Of a stretch of 64,000 nucleotides of DNA, positions 1-8,416 are shown one piece after another. The stretch lies in NCBI RefSeq assembly GCF_011927695.1, contig NZ_JAATJE010000001.1, positions 1,240,001 to 1,304,000 on the forward strand. The letters run 5' to 3'. The position numbers and the translations under genes are program-made. How positions within the stretch are numbered: position 1 is the stretch's first letter; the number at the start of each line of letters is the position of its first letter. The notes under the pieces were generated by a model that searched no databases, was not told the DNA's origin, and saw only the letters and a list, made by a program, of their open reading frames with translations. The DNA comes from Sphingomonas jejuensis. Its GTDB lineage: Bacteria > Pseudomonadota > Alphaproteobacteria > Sphingomonadales > Sphingomonadaceae.

Positions 1-100
1 GACGGTCCAGAAGCTCCACCAATGCACGGTCGACAGCGTCGACGCCCTGGCGGACCTCAGACATGGTGCGGCATTCGTGGGGATCGAGGTTCTTTTGCAT
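1..100 (-). CDS. Chorismate mutase, N-terminal part (runs off the window)
   Basis: Only the first 33 codons lie in the window, starting at the ATG at 100 and reading leftwards off the edge. The translation begins MQKNLDPHECRTMSEV and continues through VDAVDRALVELLDR. This matches the first helix of AroQ-class chorismate mutases (pattern R..VD.LD..L..LL..R), which convert chorismate to prephenate on the way to phenylalanine and tyrosine. A second in-frame ATG at 64 is possible, but the longer form matches the usual N-terminus. The fold assignment rests on one helix, so whether this is a monofunctional enzyme or a fusion cannot be seen. Confidence 0.7.
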   Translation of the reverse strand, partial: MQKNLDPHECRTMSEVRQGVDAVDRALVELLDR

Positions 101-562
101 CGGCCATGGCTTATGGGGCCCGAGCGTCAGCCACAAGGATGCCGACCTTAAAGGTTGCGATCACCGCGCTTATGATACATATTTACGCTTGGTAATCGAT
201 TGAGAATCCAATGCTTCTTGGGCTGTTATTATAAAACGGGCTAAACCCCACCCCTTTATCTTCGACTGGGGCAACAGATGAAGCTTAGATATGTAGGCCT
301 GTTCCGGTGACAGAATCGCGCCTGCAGACCCGACTTGTTTGCGAGACTGCGGTTCAGCGGGAGGCCACAGAGCGCCCGAACTTGCGGTGTGGCCAAGACA
401 GTTTGCCGGGGGGGCGGAGCCATCCCATCAAGATAATCTGCACAATTGCTTGCAGCGATAGAGGAAGATGATTTCGAAGAAAGTTGCCTAAGCGCTCGCT
501 TGGTCTGCTCGGCCTCAGTCGGCAAATGGATATTTGACGGTCTTCAGAAGGGATGCTTCACA
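101..562. other. Intergenic region, 462 bp, AT-richer than its surroundings
   Basis: This stretch separates the minus-strand chorismate mutase gene from the plus-strand small secreted protein. The part around 160-245 is clearly AT-rich for this genome (for example ttattataaaa near 226) and probably holds the promoter of the chorismate mutase gene. A minus-strand reading frame (256-525) opens with TTG, has no Shine-Dalgarno sequence and resembles nothing I recognise. I see no tRNA, repeat or convincing gene here. It could be a decayed gene. Confidence 0.4.
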
Positions 563-796
563 ATGTTTTTTGCTCTTCTCCTTACGGTCGCTGCTCAGAC
601 GGCAGATGCCGATCATACTGCCAATCCGACTGAGCCGGTCGCACAGCGACAGGTTTGCCGCAGAGTGGGATCGACCTCCTCACGCATCACCAGCCAACGT
701 GTTTGTCGAACGGTTGCAGAGTGGGAGGCAAGCGATCGCGAGCAGCAGCGCGTAAACCGGGGCAGCTTGGGACGAACGATTTCTTCCCCCAACTGA
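563..796 (+). CDS. Small secreted protein with a paired-cysteine CR-x(n)-R-x-CRT-x-EW motif
   Basis: A 77-residue protein. The start at 563 is chosen because it follows a good Shine-Dalgarno (agaaggga at 547-554) and opens directly into a signal peptide (MFFALLLTVAAQTADA). The mature part carries QVCRRVGSTSSRITSQRVCRT followed by AEWE. I know this arrangement, CRR...GSR...RVCRT..EW, from many small exported sphingomonad proteins of unknown function. Only two cysteines are present, so they could form one disulfide in the periplasm. An in-frame extension back to 446 lacks these signals. It sits alone upstream of rpsD. No function can be assigned. Confidence 0.65.
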   Translation: MFFALLLTVAAQTADADHTANPTEPVAQRQVCRRVGSTSSRITSQRVCRTVAEWEASDREQQRVNRGSLGRTISSPN

Positions 797-813
797 TCCG
801 CTTCCACACAAGC

Positions 814-842
814 TTGACCTGCGCGCGCCTGTCAGCCATAGG
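814..842 (+). promoter_or_regulatory. Candidate sigma-70 promoter for rpsD
   Basis: TTGACC (814-819) lies 17 bases before CATAGG (837-842), giving a good -35 box and a weak -10 box. It sits about 110 bases upstream of the rpsD start, leaving a leader of roughly 100 bases. Inferred from spacing and position only. Confidence 0.35.
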
Positions 843-951
843 CGCGCCCTTCGCGATTGGCTCCGCACCCCGGTGAAGCGGTGGCCCGCCCGTGCCCTGG
901 CACGCAAGCGGCGAGACCGGGACCAACGTCTGTAGCAATCAAGGACAGAAC

Positions 952-1563
952 ATGACGAAGCGCACCAGCGCCAAGTATAAGCTCGACCGCCGGATGGGCG
1001 AGAACATCTGGGGTCGCCCGAAGAGCCCGGTCAACAAGCGTGAGTACGGCCCCGGTCAGCATGGCCAGCGCCGCAAGGGCAAGGTGTCCGACTTTGGCAT
1101 TCAGCTGCGCGCCAAGCAGAAGCTGAAGGGCTATTACGGCGACATCACGGAAAAGCAGTTCAAGAAGAACTACACCGAGGCAAGCCGCATGAAGGGCGAC
1201 ACCTCGCAGAACCTGATCGGTCTGCTGGAGCGTCGCCTTGACGCGATCGTCTACCGCGCCAAGTTCACGCCGACGATCTGGTCTGCGCGCCAGCTGGTCA
1301 GCCACGGCCATGTCCGCGTGAACGGCGTGAAGTGCAACATCGCATCGCGACTGGTGAAGCCGGGCGACGAGATCACGCTGGGCACCAAGGCGCAGGAAAT
1401 GGCGCTGGTGCTCGAGGCGCAGAGCCTGTCCGAGCGCGAAGTGCCCGACTATATCGCAGCCGACGGCGCCAAGGTGACATTCACCCGCGTTCCGACGCTG
1501 GATGAGGTGCCCTATCCGGTGAAGATGGAGCCAAATCTGGTGGTCGAGTTCTACTCGCGCTGA
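952..1563 (+). CDS. rpsD: 30S ribosomal protein S4
   Basis: A 203-residue S4 protein, a primary 16S rRNA binder that starts assembly of the small subunit body. The N-terminus [18 protein letters not shown] and the following [18 protein letters not shown] segment are the usual alphaproteobacterial S4 form without zinc-binding cysteines. The S4 RNA-binding domain lies at roughly residues 93-155 ([11 protein letters not shown], then [14 protein letters not shown]). The ATG at 952 is preceded by aaggacag; an upstream in-frame start at 892 would add 20 unrelated residues and is rejected. The gene is transcribed alone and ends in a strong terminator. In many bacteria S4 represses its own mRNA; no such structure can be shown here. 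Confidence 0.98.
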   Translation: MTKRTSAKYKLDRRMGENIWGRPKSPVNKREYGPGQHGQRRKGKVSDFGIQLRAKQKLKGYYGDITEKQFKKNYTEASRMKGDTSQNLIGLLERRLDAIVYRAKFTPTIWSARQLVSHGHVRVNGVKCNIASRLVKPGDEITLGTKAQEMALVLEAQSLSEREVPDYIAADGAKVTFTRVPTLDEVPYPVKMEPNLVVEFYSR

Positions 1564-1640
1564 TGATGGGGTGAGGCGGCTTCCAAAAGCTTCAGCCTTG
1601 GCCGCTCAATATAGAAGCGGATCCCACCATCAAGAACCCG

Positions 1641-1674
1641 GAAGGGCGCCTCGATGCGAGGCGCCCTTCTTTGT
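1641..1674 (+). terminator. Rho-independent terminator of rpsD
   Basis: A perfect 12-bp stem (1641-1652 with 1658-1669), loop GATGC, followed directly by a T-rich run (1670-1675). It lies 80 bases after the rpsD stop and shortly before the end of the convergent peptidase gene. Confidence 0.85.
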
Positions 1675-1734
1675 TCCAACCTGCCTTTTGACGTCGAACT
1701 CCGCAGTCGGCTCAAGCAAGCCATCTCGCGCCGG

Positions 1735-3720
1735 CTAGCGCATTGATGCGGCCAGGAACCCGTCGACATCTTGAAGCATGCGCTGACGCGCGGTGTTGCT
1801 GACAAGGTAATGATCTAGCCCATCGAATTCTAGATAAACCGGATTTCTGCCTGCCGTTTGCAACGAACGCTGCATCAAGCGGGACTGTCCGACGCCGACA
1901 TTCTGATCAAGCGTGCCATGCACCAGCATCACGGGAGCCCGGATGCGCTCGGCGTGCCGCGCAGGTGATCCTTCCGCGATGTGCGGACCGCGGCCGATGA
2001 AAGCATCCACACGAGCGGAGTTGGTGAAGCCGCGTGCCTCGCTGCGCAGCACCTCCAGATCGGTGACCGGCGCAACGGCGACGATCGCCTTGAACAGATC
2101 CGGGTCGAGCACCGCCGATTGCAATGCGGCGTAGCCACCGTAACTCCAACCCATAATCGCAAGGCGGTTTGCGTCGGCTATACCCTGCGATATCAGCCAT
2201 CGTCCCCCGTCGTTGACGTCTCCGATGGCTGTTCGCCAGGATCTAAATCCATTGTTCTGGAACCACGAGTCGCCATAGCCCGTCGAACCGCGAAAGTTCG
2301 GCTGCAGAACGACATACCCGCGCGCAGCCAAGAATTGCGACAGCCAGTCAAACCCCCACTCGTCCCGCGAACCCGGTCCGCCATGCGGAAGCACAATCGC
2401 CGGGAGGTCACGTCCATCGCTTCCCGGCGGCAACGTCAAGTAACCGGGTATTTGGGTGCCGTCTGCCGCAGGAAATGTGACATGCTGCACCCGGGCCAAC
2501 GCCACGCCTTCGAGTTGCGGACGCGAAGGCATCACTTCGATGAGTTCACGCTGAGACTTCTTGTAAAGGAAATACCGTCCGGGATCATTGTCGCTGCCGG
2601 CAAAAAGCAGCAACGATGACTCATCTGCGCTTGCACCGACGAACGATACGATCGGACTGTTTGGCAATGCGCGGCCAAGTGATTGGTTCAGTATCTTCAA
2701 CTCAGGATCGAACATCTCCGCTTGTCGTCGATCCGTGACGTAAGTCGCCCCGACGATCCTGGCGTTTCGCCCGGTCTGGATCACACCGGAAATGTCAACC
2801 TGCGGATGCGAGAGGACCATCTCGCGCCGCCCGGTACCATCCAGTGCGATCCGCCACAAAGCCTGGCGCCCGTCAATCTTCTCCAGTCCATAGACCATGT
2901 TGCTGGTGGGATCGACCGCCAAGGGGTTGAAGCCGGTTTCATCATCCAGGTCATAGGTCGCAAGAGGCCGCCAGCTACCGCCATCAGCGGGACGGTACTG
3001 GTAGGTCAGGGTTCTGCCGATAATGCCATCTCGTTCTTCAAAGATGCCACGAACCCTAATGCGGCCTTGCCCATCGCTGATATATTCAGCCAGGTTCCGG
3101 ACAGGCTGTTCGACCACCGTCCGTCGCCCTGAGACGACATCGACACGGTCGACACCAAGCCCTCGACGACTTTCGACCATGCGCGTTCCGCTACCGCCCT
3201 CGGGAATGTACTGCCGCGTCATGAGGATCGCGCCGTTGCCCGTGCCATTCAGAAGATCGAGTACACGTCCGCCGTTCTGCATCAATCCAAGTGCGTTGGC
3301 TCCAGGGCGCTGACTGAGCAGTTGAACATCGCTGCCATCGCGATTGAAAGAAACCACACGCGTGAAGCTGAGCCTGTCCGGCCCCACGATGAGGTGTATG
3401 TTGCAGATGATCCGCGTGTCGGTGGGCCATGCGCAACTGATAACGCGACCATTGGCGCCATCCAGCCGCATCACCGAACGCGGTGCTCCGCCCTCAATGG
3501 GATTAGCGACTTGCACGATCGTCCCGTCGCCAGTGGAGCCCGGAACAACCATCGCCACCTGCGAACCGTCAGGTGACAGGCTGATGTGTTCGATATGTTC
3601 GCGCGCGCCGAAGCGCTCGGCGTCCCGTGCGATGGTGTTCTCAGATTGCGCCACCACGGGCGCAATCGTGATTGAGACAGCCCAAGCGCCAACGCCGATC
3701 AACTTGACAAATCTAATCAC
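1735..3720 (-). CDS. Secreted S9-family (prolyl oligopeptidase-like) serine peptidase
   Basis: A 661-residue exported peptidase. The start is a GTG at 3720 with GGAAG just upstream, and the first 24 residues form a signal peptide ending near PVVAQ. The middle is a WD/beta-propeller-like region (HISLSPDGSQVAMV, then repeated strands), and the C-terminal third is an alpha/beta hydrolase. The triad is visible: Ser526 in GWSYGGY, Asp605 in GTLDQN and His637 in GLDHY; the oxyanion region is LPHGGPGSRDEW. This layout fits acylaminoacyl-peptidase/dipeptidyl-peptidase relatives that trim short peptides in the periplasm. The substrate is not predictable from sequence. It is convergent with rpsD and divergent from the putrescine operon, with no operon partner. 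Confidence 0.92.
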   Translation of the reverse strand: MIRFVKLIGVGAWAVSITIAPVVAQSENTIARDAERFGAREHIEHISLSPDGSQVAMVVPGSTGDGTIVQVANPIEGGAPRSVMRLDGANGRVISCAWPTDTRIICNIHLIVGPDRLSFTRVVSFNRDGSDVQLLSQRPGANALGLMQNGGRVLDLLNGTGNGAILMTRQYIPEGGSGTRMVESRRGLGVDRVDVVSGRRTVVEQPVRNLAEYISDGQGRIRVRGIFEERDGIIGRTLTYQYRPADGGSWRPLATYDLDDETGFNPLAVDPTSNMVYGLEKIDGRQALWRIALDGTGRREMVLSHPQVDISGVIQTGRNARIVGATYVTDRRQAEMFDPELKILNQSLGRALPNSPIVSFVGASADESSLLLFAGSDNDPGRYFLYKKSQRELIEVMPSRPQLEGVALARVQHVTFPAADGTQIPGYLTLPPGSDGRDLPAIVLPHGGPGSRDEWGFDWLSQFLAARGYVVLQPNFRGSTGYGDSWFQNNGFRSWRTAIGDVNDGGRWLISQGIADANRLAIMGWSYGGYAALQSAVLDPDLFKAIVAVAPVTDLEVLRSEARGFTNSARVDAFIGRGPHIAEGSPARHAERIRAPVMLVHGTLDQNVGVGQSRLMQRSLQTAGRNPVYLEFDGLDHYLVSNTARQRMLQDVDGFLAASMR

Positions 3721-3878
3721 CTTCCCCCCCCAAGGTATAATCTAGAACTAGTCTATCGGTATTTTTTTAGAAAGTAAGTTGCCGCGATGCTCAGAGGCTT
3801 CAGCGGACGCTGACAGCATTGAGGTCTCTGAAGAGGATCGCCTTGCGTCAAACTCCCGTGCTCGGCATGAGCCACGGC

Positions 3879-4868
3879 ATGACCACCCTTCTCCGCCAGC
3901 CTCCCGAATGGGCACCGCACGACTGGGTGTGGATCGGCTTCCCGAGCCACGCCAACCTGTGGGAGGACGACCTGATCCCCGCACAGGAGGAGGTCGCCGC
4001 CTTCGCGCGCGCCGTCCATGCCGACGGCGCGGGGGAGCGGGTGCATCTGGTCTGCGCGAACGATGAGGCCGCCCGCGCCGCAGAGGCGCTGGTCGGCGCC
4101 GCCGCCGCGATCGAGGTGCAACCGTTCGGAGACATCTGGCTGCGCGACACCGGTCCGATCCTGGTGTCTGACGGCGATGTGCGCGAGGCGCGATCCTTCC
4201 TCTTCAATGGCTGGGGCGACAAATACCGGCTGGATGGCGACGACGATGTCGGGCTTCGCCTGTCCAAGGCGGCTGACCTGCCCGTGCGTCGATGCCATTG
4301 GGTGCTGGAGGGCGGCGCGATCGACGTCGACGGTGCGGGGCTGGCGGTGACCACGGAGCAGTGCCTGCTCAACCCCAACCGCAACCCGTCGCTGGAGCGG
4401 CACGAGATCGAAGCTCGGCTAAGAGGTGATCTGGGACTGACGGAGATCCTGTGGCTGGGCGACGGCCTTGCCGGCGATCACACGGACGGTCACGTCGACA
4501 ATCTCGCGCGCTTTGTCGGCGAACGGCGGATCGTGCTTCCGATCGCATCGACACCCGACGATCCGAACGCGGCCGTGTATGAGGACGCCGCGCGCCGCGT
4601 CGCGGCGTCAGGCATCGATCTGGTGCGCATCCCCTCCCCCGGTCTGATCGAGGATGAGGGAGAGCCGGTCGCCGCCTCCTACATGAACTTCTACATCGGC
4701 AATGCGGCCGTGGTCGTGCCGATCTACGGCACGGCATCGGACGACGCGGCGGTTGCGGCGATCGGTGCGCTGTTCCCCGGGCGCCGCGCGGTGGGACTGC
4801 GCGCCGACCATGTGCTGACGGGCGGCGGCAGCTTCCACTGCATCAGCCAGCAGGGCCCATCCCTGTGA
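3879..4868 (+). CDS. aguA: Agmatine deiminase
   Basis: A 329-residue agmatine deiminase/peptidyl-arginine deiminase-fold enzyme. It hydrolyses agmatine to N-carbamoylputrescine and ammonia, the step before the amidase encoded two genes downstream. Motifs in order: WVWIGFPSH near the N-terminus, WLRDTGPI, LEGGAIDVDG, HTDGHVDNLARF (substrate-binding acid and catalytic His) and the catalytic Cys321 in GGGSFHC close to the C-terminus. All key residues are present. The start is uncertain: ATG at 3879 begins just before the conserved PPEWAPHD segment, and an ATG four codons upstream (3867) is equally possible; neither has a good Shine-Dalgarno. Its stop overlaps the next gene's start (TGATG), so the two are translationally coupled. 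Confidence 0.93.
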   Translation: MTTLLRQPPEWAPHDWVWIGFPSHANLWEDDLIPAQEEVAAFARAVHADGAGERVHLVCANDEAARAAEALVGAAAAIEVQPFGDIWLRDTGPILVSDGDVREARSFLFNGWGDKYRLDGDDDVGLRLSKAADLPVRRCHWVLEGGAIDVDGAGLAVTTEQCLLNPNRNPSLERHEIEARLRGDLGLTEILWLGDGLAGDHTDGHVDNLARFVGERRIVLPIASTPDDPNAAVYEDAARRVAASGIDLVRIPSPGLIEDEGEPVAASYMNFYIGNAAVVVPIYGTASDDAAVAAIGALFPGRRAVGLRADHVLTGGGSFHCISQQGPSL

Positions 4869-5686
4869 TGCTTCGCGTGGCGGCGCTTGCGCTGATGGCG
4901 CTGGCGCAGCCTGCGGAGACCCGGACGCCTGCCGATCCGCACCTGCCGGAACCTGTCATCGACGCTGAACCCCCGACGCTTCCCGAAGGTGCCCGCGATC
5001 TCGTCCTGATCGTGTCCAAGACCAACGGGTGGCGGCACATCGAACATATCCCGCATTCCAACCGGGTGTTGTCCGACATCGCGCGCGCACTTGGCCGCCC
5101 CGCCTTCGTGACGGAGAACGGCGCCGTCTTCAACGACGCGCAGCTAGGCCGCGTGTCCCTGGTCGTCCTGAACAGCGCCAGTGGCAACTTCCTCGACGTC
5201 GCGCAGATGGCGGCGTTCCGCCGGTTCGTGGATGCGGGCGGCGGCGTGGTCGCGCTTCATGCCGCCGGTGACGGCAGCCAGGACGATCGCTGGTACCGCG
5301 ACACAATCGTGGGCACGCGCTTCATCGGGCATCCCGGCGGCGCGGATCATGTCCAGCCAGCCCTGTTGGTCCCGGCCCAGGCCGATCATCCGATCCTCGC
5401 CGGCGTGGCGCCCGGCTGGCAGCCGCGCGACGAATGGTACAGCTTCGACGGGAGCCCGGCCGCGCGCGGCATGCAGGTGCTCGCCCGGATCGACGAGGGC
5501 AGCTATCGCCCCGGTCCGGACCTGGCCATGGGCGGCGACCATCCCGTCATCTGGATCAATCCGAACGTCGCCGGACGCGTCGTCTATTCGGCGCTGGGCC
5601 ATACACCGGAGGCCTATGACGATCCCACCTATCGGCGGATCCTCACCAACGCGATGCGCTGGGCACTGGAACCGCAGGGCGGTTGA
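4868..5686 (+). CDS. ThuA-like domain protein, exported, inside the putrescine operon
   Basis: A 272-residue protein starting at the ATG that overlaps the agmatine deiminase stop. Residues 1-15 look like a signal peptide (MLRVAALALMALAQPA). The rest is a ThuA/class I glutamine-amidotransferase-like fold: VLIVSKTNGWRH, then the elbow GGVVALHAAGD, then GGADHVQPALL, DHPILAGV, DEWYSF, PVIWINPNVAGRVVYSALGH. In ThuA proteins the nucleophilic Cys of true amidotransferases is missing, as here. Family members are linked to trehalose/disaccharide use, and others to cell-surface sugar chemistry, so the activity is unknown. Its place between aguA and aguB is unexpected. Confidence 0.85.
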   Translation: MLRVAALALMALAQPAETRTPADPHLPEPVIDAEPPTLPEGARDLVLIVSKTNGWRHIEHIPHSNRVLSDIARALGRPAFVTENGAVFNDAQLGRVSLVVLNSASGNFLDVAQMAAFRRFVDAGGGVVALHAAGDGSQDDRWYRDTIVGTRFIGHPGGADHVQPALLVPAQADHPILAGVAPGWQPRDEWYSFDGSPAARGMQVLARIDEGSYRPGPDLAMGGDHPVIWINPNVAGRVVYSALGHTPEAYDDPTYRRILTNAMRWALEPQGG

Positions 5687-5718
5687 GGCGCCCTCCCCTT
5701 CGCCCTACATGCGCGGAC

Positions 5719-6567
5719 ATGACCGAGATCACCGTCGCCGCGCTCCAGCTCGCCTTCTCCGCTGACGTCGAGGAGAATATCAGGAACGTCACCGCGCTGG
5801 TGCGCGAGGCTGCGGCACGCGGCGCGCAGGTCATCCTGCCGCCCGAGCTGTTCGAGGGTGAGTATTTCTGCCGGGTCGAGGACGAGGGGCTCTTCGCCAA
5901 CGCTAAGCCCGTGGGCGAGCACCGGGCGGTCCTCGCCATGCAGGGCCTGGCGGCGGAATTGGGCGTCTACATCCCCACGAGCTTCTTCGAAGCGGATGGC
6001 CCCCATCACTACAACAGCCTGGCGATGGTCGGCCCGGACGGCCGCGTCGCGGGTGTCTACCGGAAGAGCCACATTCCCGATGGGCCGGGATATGAGGAAA
6101 AATTCTATTTCCGGCCGGGCAACACCGGCTTCAAGGTTTGGGACGGGCCGTCAACGCGGATCGGCGTCGGCGTGTGCTGGGACCAGTGGTATCCGGAGAC
6201 GGCCCGCGCGATGATGCTGATGGGGGCAGAGGTGCTGTTCTATCCCACGGCCATCGGGTCGGAGCCGCATGACACCTCGCTTGACACGGCGCGGCTGTGG
6301 CGACGCGCCATGGTCGGGCATGCGGTCTCGAACGTGGTCCCCGTTGTCGCCGCGAACCGGGTGGGCGTGGAGCACGGGCAGACCTTCTACGGCACCAGCT
6401 TTATCTGTGATGAGCGTGGTGACATCCTTTCCGAGCTCGGTCGCGAGGAAACGGGCGTGATCACCGCAACGCTCGACCTTCCTCGCGTCAGGCGTCACCG
6501 CGCCGCGTTCGGCTTCTTCCGCGACCGGCGGCCGGAACTTTACGGGCGTTTGGTCGAGGACGTCTGA
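5719..6567 (+). CDS. aguB: N-carbamoylputrescine amidase
   Basis: A 282-residue member of the nitrilase/carbon-nitrogen hydrolase superfamily. It hydrolyses N-carbamoylputrescine to putrescine, CO2 and ammonia, completing the agmatine route. The Glu-Lys-Cys triad is visible as Glu43 (LPPELFEGEYF), Lys116 (YRKSHIPDGPGYEEK) and Cys153 (GVCWDQWYPE); the extended GPGYEEKFYF and CWDQWYPE motifs are characteristic of the AguB group. The start is the ATG at 5719, 32 bases after the preceding gene, and it opens directly into the family's TVAALQ strand. It is co-oriented with aguA and the ThuA gene as one operon. Confidence 0.95.
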   Translation: MTEITVAALQLAFSADVEENIRNVTALVREAAARGAQVILPPELFEGEYFCRVEDEGLFANAKPVGEHRAVLAMQGLAAELGVYIPTSFFEADGPHHYNSLAMVGPDGRVAGVYRKSHIPDGPGYEEKFYFRPGNTGFKVWDGPSTRIGVGVCWDQWYPETARAMMLMGAEVLFYPTAIGSEPHDTSLDTARLWRRAMVGHAVSNVVPVVAANRVGVEHGQTFYGTSFICDERGDILSELGREETGVITATLDLPRVRRHRAAFGFFRDRRPELYGRLVEDV

Positions 6568-6577
6568 GCAGCGGCGG

Positions 6578-7162
6578 CTACCGTCCGGTCCGCGTGCACA
6601 GCACGTCGGCCAGATAGATGCGCCGCCCCACCGTCTCCATCGCTTCGCGCGCGGATCCGCTCCAGCCGCGGGCGGTGCAGAAGGTGTCCGCCGTCCGCGC
6701 CGCGCATCCGGCGTTCGCCGGTGACCGGGCGCACGCTTCGACCCGATAACGCCCTTCCTGCGGCGCGGGGAAGAACTCGGCCGCCATGCCGCGCAGGGAC
6801 GTGCCGCGACCGGGCTGAACGGCACCGCCGCCGCCGCCCTGCTCCCCCAGCGGACGCATCGAGCGCAGGCGCCGCGACGGCACCAGCACGGGCGTGCTGC
6901 GATCGATGGTGGTGCACCGCCCGCCGAAGTTGACCTCGTCGCAAAGCTGCCATTCGCCGCTCTGCACGCGGATGCTGGACACGGACCAGGACAGGCCCAG
7001 GTTCCGCTGCGGCTCGGAAACGTTCACGGCGGGTCCGCGATAGCCGAGATCGCGGTAGATGATGGCTTCCGCCTGTCCGGGTGGTCGGGCAAAACGTTCA
7101 TCCTGCGCGGCCGCCGGGCCGGTCAGCAAGAGGGCGAGAACAGCAAGTCCGATCGTGCGCAT
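6578..7162 (-). CDS. Secreted beta/gamma-crystallin-like protein
   Basis: A 194-residue exported protein with a clear signal peptide (MRTIGLAVLALLLTGPAAAQ). Residues about 33-86 form a Greek-key pair of the beta/gamma-crystallin type: AIIYRDLGYRGPAVNV, then the SSIRVQSGEWQLCDEVNFGGRC segment ending in TTI. Greek-key proteins of this sort often bind calcium, but the ligand loops are not clear enough here to claim that. The C-terminal 90 residues carry four further cysteines (AACARS-type spacing, CAARTADTFCTARGW) and are not recognised. It is convergent with aguB and is followed by nothing in the same direction. The role is unknown; an envelope or stress function is a guess. Confidence 0.7.
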   Translation of the reverse strand: MRTIGLAVLALLLTGPAAAQDERFARPPGQAEAIIYRDLGYRGPAVNVSEPQRNLGLSWSVSSIRVQSGEWQLCDEVNFGGRCTTIDRSTPVLVPSRRLRSMRPLGEQGGGGGAVQPGRGTSLRGMAAEFFPAPQEGRYRVEACARSPANAGCAARTADTFCTARGWSGSAREAMETVGRRIYLADVLCTRTGR

Positions 7163-7220
7163 CGATCATCTCCCGGCCTGGCGCGCGCATCATCCGCCTG
7201 TCCGGCAATGGATGCAAGCC

Positions 7221-7877
7221 TCAGCTCTGGCGCATCTCCAGCGCGCGGGCGAACACCGCCCGGAACATCTCCGGTGTCAGTCGCCCGGTGTTCTGGTTGT
7301 AGCGGGAGCAGTGATAGCTATCGATCATCACCCGCCCATCCGACAGGCGATGTTCGGCGCCGTGCCCGAAGCGGAAGGCCGATACCCGCTCACCCAGCAG
7401 GCGCAGCGTGGACTGGTGCGCGATCTGGCCGAGCGGGACGATCACTCGTACCTTCTCCAGGACGGCCAACTGCGCCGCCAGGAAGGGCCTGCAGGTCGCA
7501 ATCTCCTCCGGCATTGGCTTGTTCTCGGGGGGCAGGCACTTGACGGCGTTGATGATCGCCGCACCCGTCAGGCGCAGCCCGTCGTCGGGTCGCGCGTCGT
7601 ACCGTCCGGTCGCCAGGCCGAACGCGCCCAGCGTTTCGAACAACAGGACTCCGGCATGGTCGCCGGTGAACGGACGGCCGGTCCGATTGGCACCATGTTT
7701 TCCCGGGGCAAGGCCGACGATCGCCAGCCAGGCGTCGGGATCGCCGAGTGCCGGCACCGGGGCGTTCCACCAGTCGGGATATTCGATGCGAAGGGCGTGT
7801 CTGAACGCGACGAGGCGCGGACAGCGGGGGCAATCGTGCGGCGGCTCCGTCCGCGCCAGGGGACTATCGGCGATCAT
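7221..7877 (-). CDS. Type 5 uracil-DNA glycosylase (UDGb family, 4Fe-4S)
   Basis: A 218-residue base-excision-repair glycosylase that removes uracil and other deaminated bases from DNA. The family A-motif reads GLAPGKHGANRTGRPFTGD (residues 55-73), where UDGb enzymes typically have GLAPAxHGxNRTGRxFTGD. The C-terminal motif is HCSRYNQNTGRLT. Four cysteines (16, 19, 114, 129) are placed as the 4Fe-4S ligands known in types 4 and 5. It is divergent from folK with only 23 bases between the starts. The type 5 assignment, rather than type 4, rests on the absence of an acidic residue in the A-motif. Confidence 0.9.
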   Translation of the reverse strand: MIADSPLARTEPPHDCPRCPRLVAFRHALRIEYPDWWNAPVPALGDPDAWLAIVGLAPGKHGANRTGRPFTGDHAGVLLFETLGAFGLATGRYDARPDDGLRLTGAAIINAVKCLPPENKPMPEEIATCRPFLAAQLAVLEKVRVIVPLGQIAHQSTLRLLGERVSAFRFGHGAEHRLSDGRVMIDSYHCSRYNQNTGRLTPEMFRAVFARALEMRQS

Positions 7878-7900
7878 CGCGACGCCGTAGGCGCTTGGAC

Positions 7901-8416
7901 GTGCCCGTCACAAGCTACCTCGTCGCGATCGGATCCAACCGTAGGCACCATCGCCACGGGCTGCCGGGTGACGTGGTCGCTGCGGCGATGGTGGCACTCT
8001 CAACAGTGGGAGAGGTGGAAAGGCGCTCCACCATCATCCGCAGCGCGGCGATGGGACCGGCGGGGCGCGACTTCGCCAATGCCGCCGTGCTTGTCCGCAG
8101 CAGCCTCGATCCGCCCGCCATGCTTTGCGGCCTGAAGCGCCTGGAAGGCCAGTTTGGACGCCGCCGGGGCCGCCGCTGGGGGCAGCGGGTGCTCGACCTC
8201 GACATCATCTTTTGGTCGGGCGGCACGTGGCAATCGCCAGGGCTTTTCGTTCCCCATCCGGGCGCGGCGGCACGGGCGTTCGTGCTCCAGCCGCTCAGCG
8301 AGATCGCTGCGCAATGGCGCCACCCGGTCAGCGGCTTGAGCGTGCGGCACCTTTACCGACGGTTGACCGCGCCGCGCCCGAAACATAGGGGTCGCGCCTG
8401 CCCAGGGGGCTCGTAG
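7901..8416 (+). CDS. folK: 2-amino-4-hydroxy-6-hydroxymethyldihydropteridine diphosphokinase
   Basis: A 171-residue HPPK, which transfers pyrophosphate from ATP to the pterin in folate synthesis. Visible signatures are YLVAIGSNR at the N-terminus, FANAAVL, the HPPK signature RWGQRVLDLDIIFW (ATP/Mg-binding Asp pair) and VPHPGAAARAFVLQPL. No ATG is available; GTG at 7901 is preferred and TTG at 7895 is an alternative two codons upstream. The stop codon TAG (8414-8416) falls inside the following tRNA gene, so the last ten bases of folK are also tRNA-Lys. No other folate gene is nearby. Confidence 0.88.
   Translation: MPVTSYLVAIGSNRRHHRHGLPGDVVAAAMVALSTVGEVERRSTIIRSAAMGPAGRDFANAAVLVRSSLDPPAMLCGLKRLEGQFGRRRGRRWGQRVLDLDIIFWSGGTWQSPGLFVPHPGAAARAFVLQPLSEIAAQWRHPVSGLSVRHLYRRLTAPRPKHRGRACPGGS

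Noticed and set aside
256-525. Minus-strand 89-residue reading frame
   Set aside because: TTG start with no ribosome binding site, no recognised family and no hydrophobic or domain-like pattern; treated as intergenic.
446-562. Longer N-terminal form of the small secreted protein
   Set aside because: The extension has no signal-peptide logic and no Shine-Dalgarno; the start at 563 has both.
3731-3741. Perfect TATAAT (3736-3741) in the gap before agmatine deiminase
   Set aside because: The only TTGACA nearby (3704-3709, inside the peptidase gene) is 26 bases away rather than about 17, so no full promoter can be proposed.
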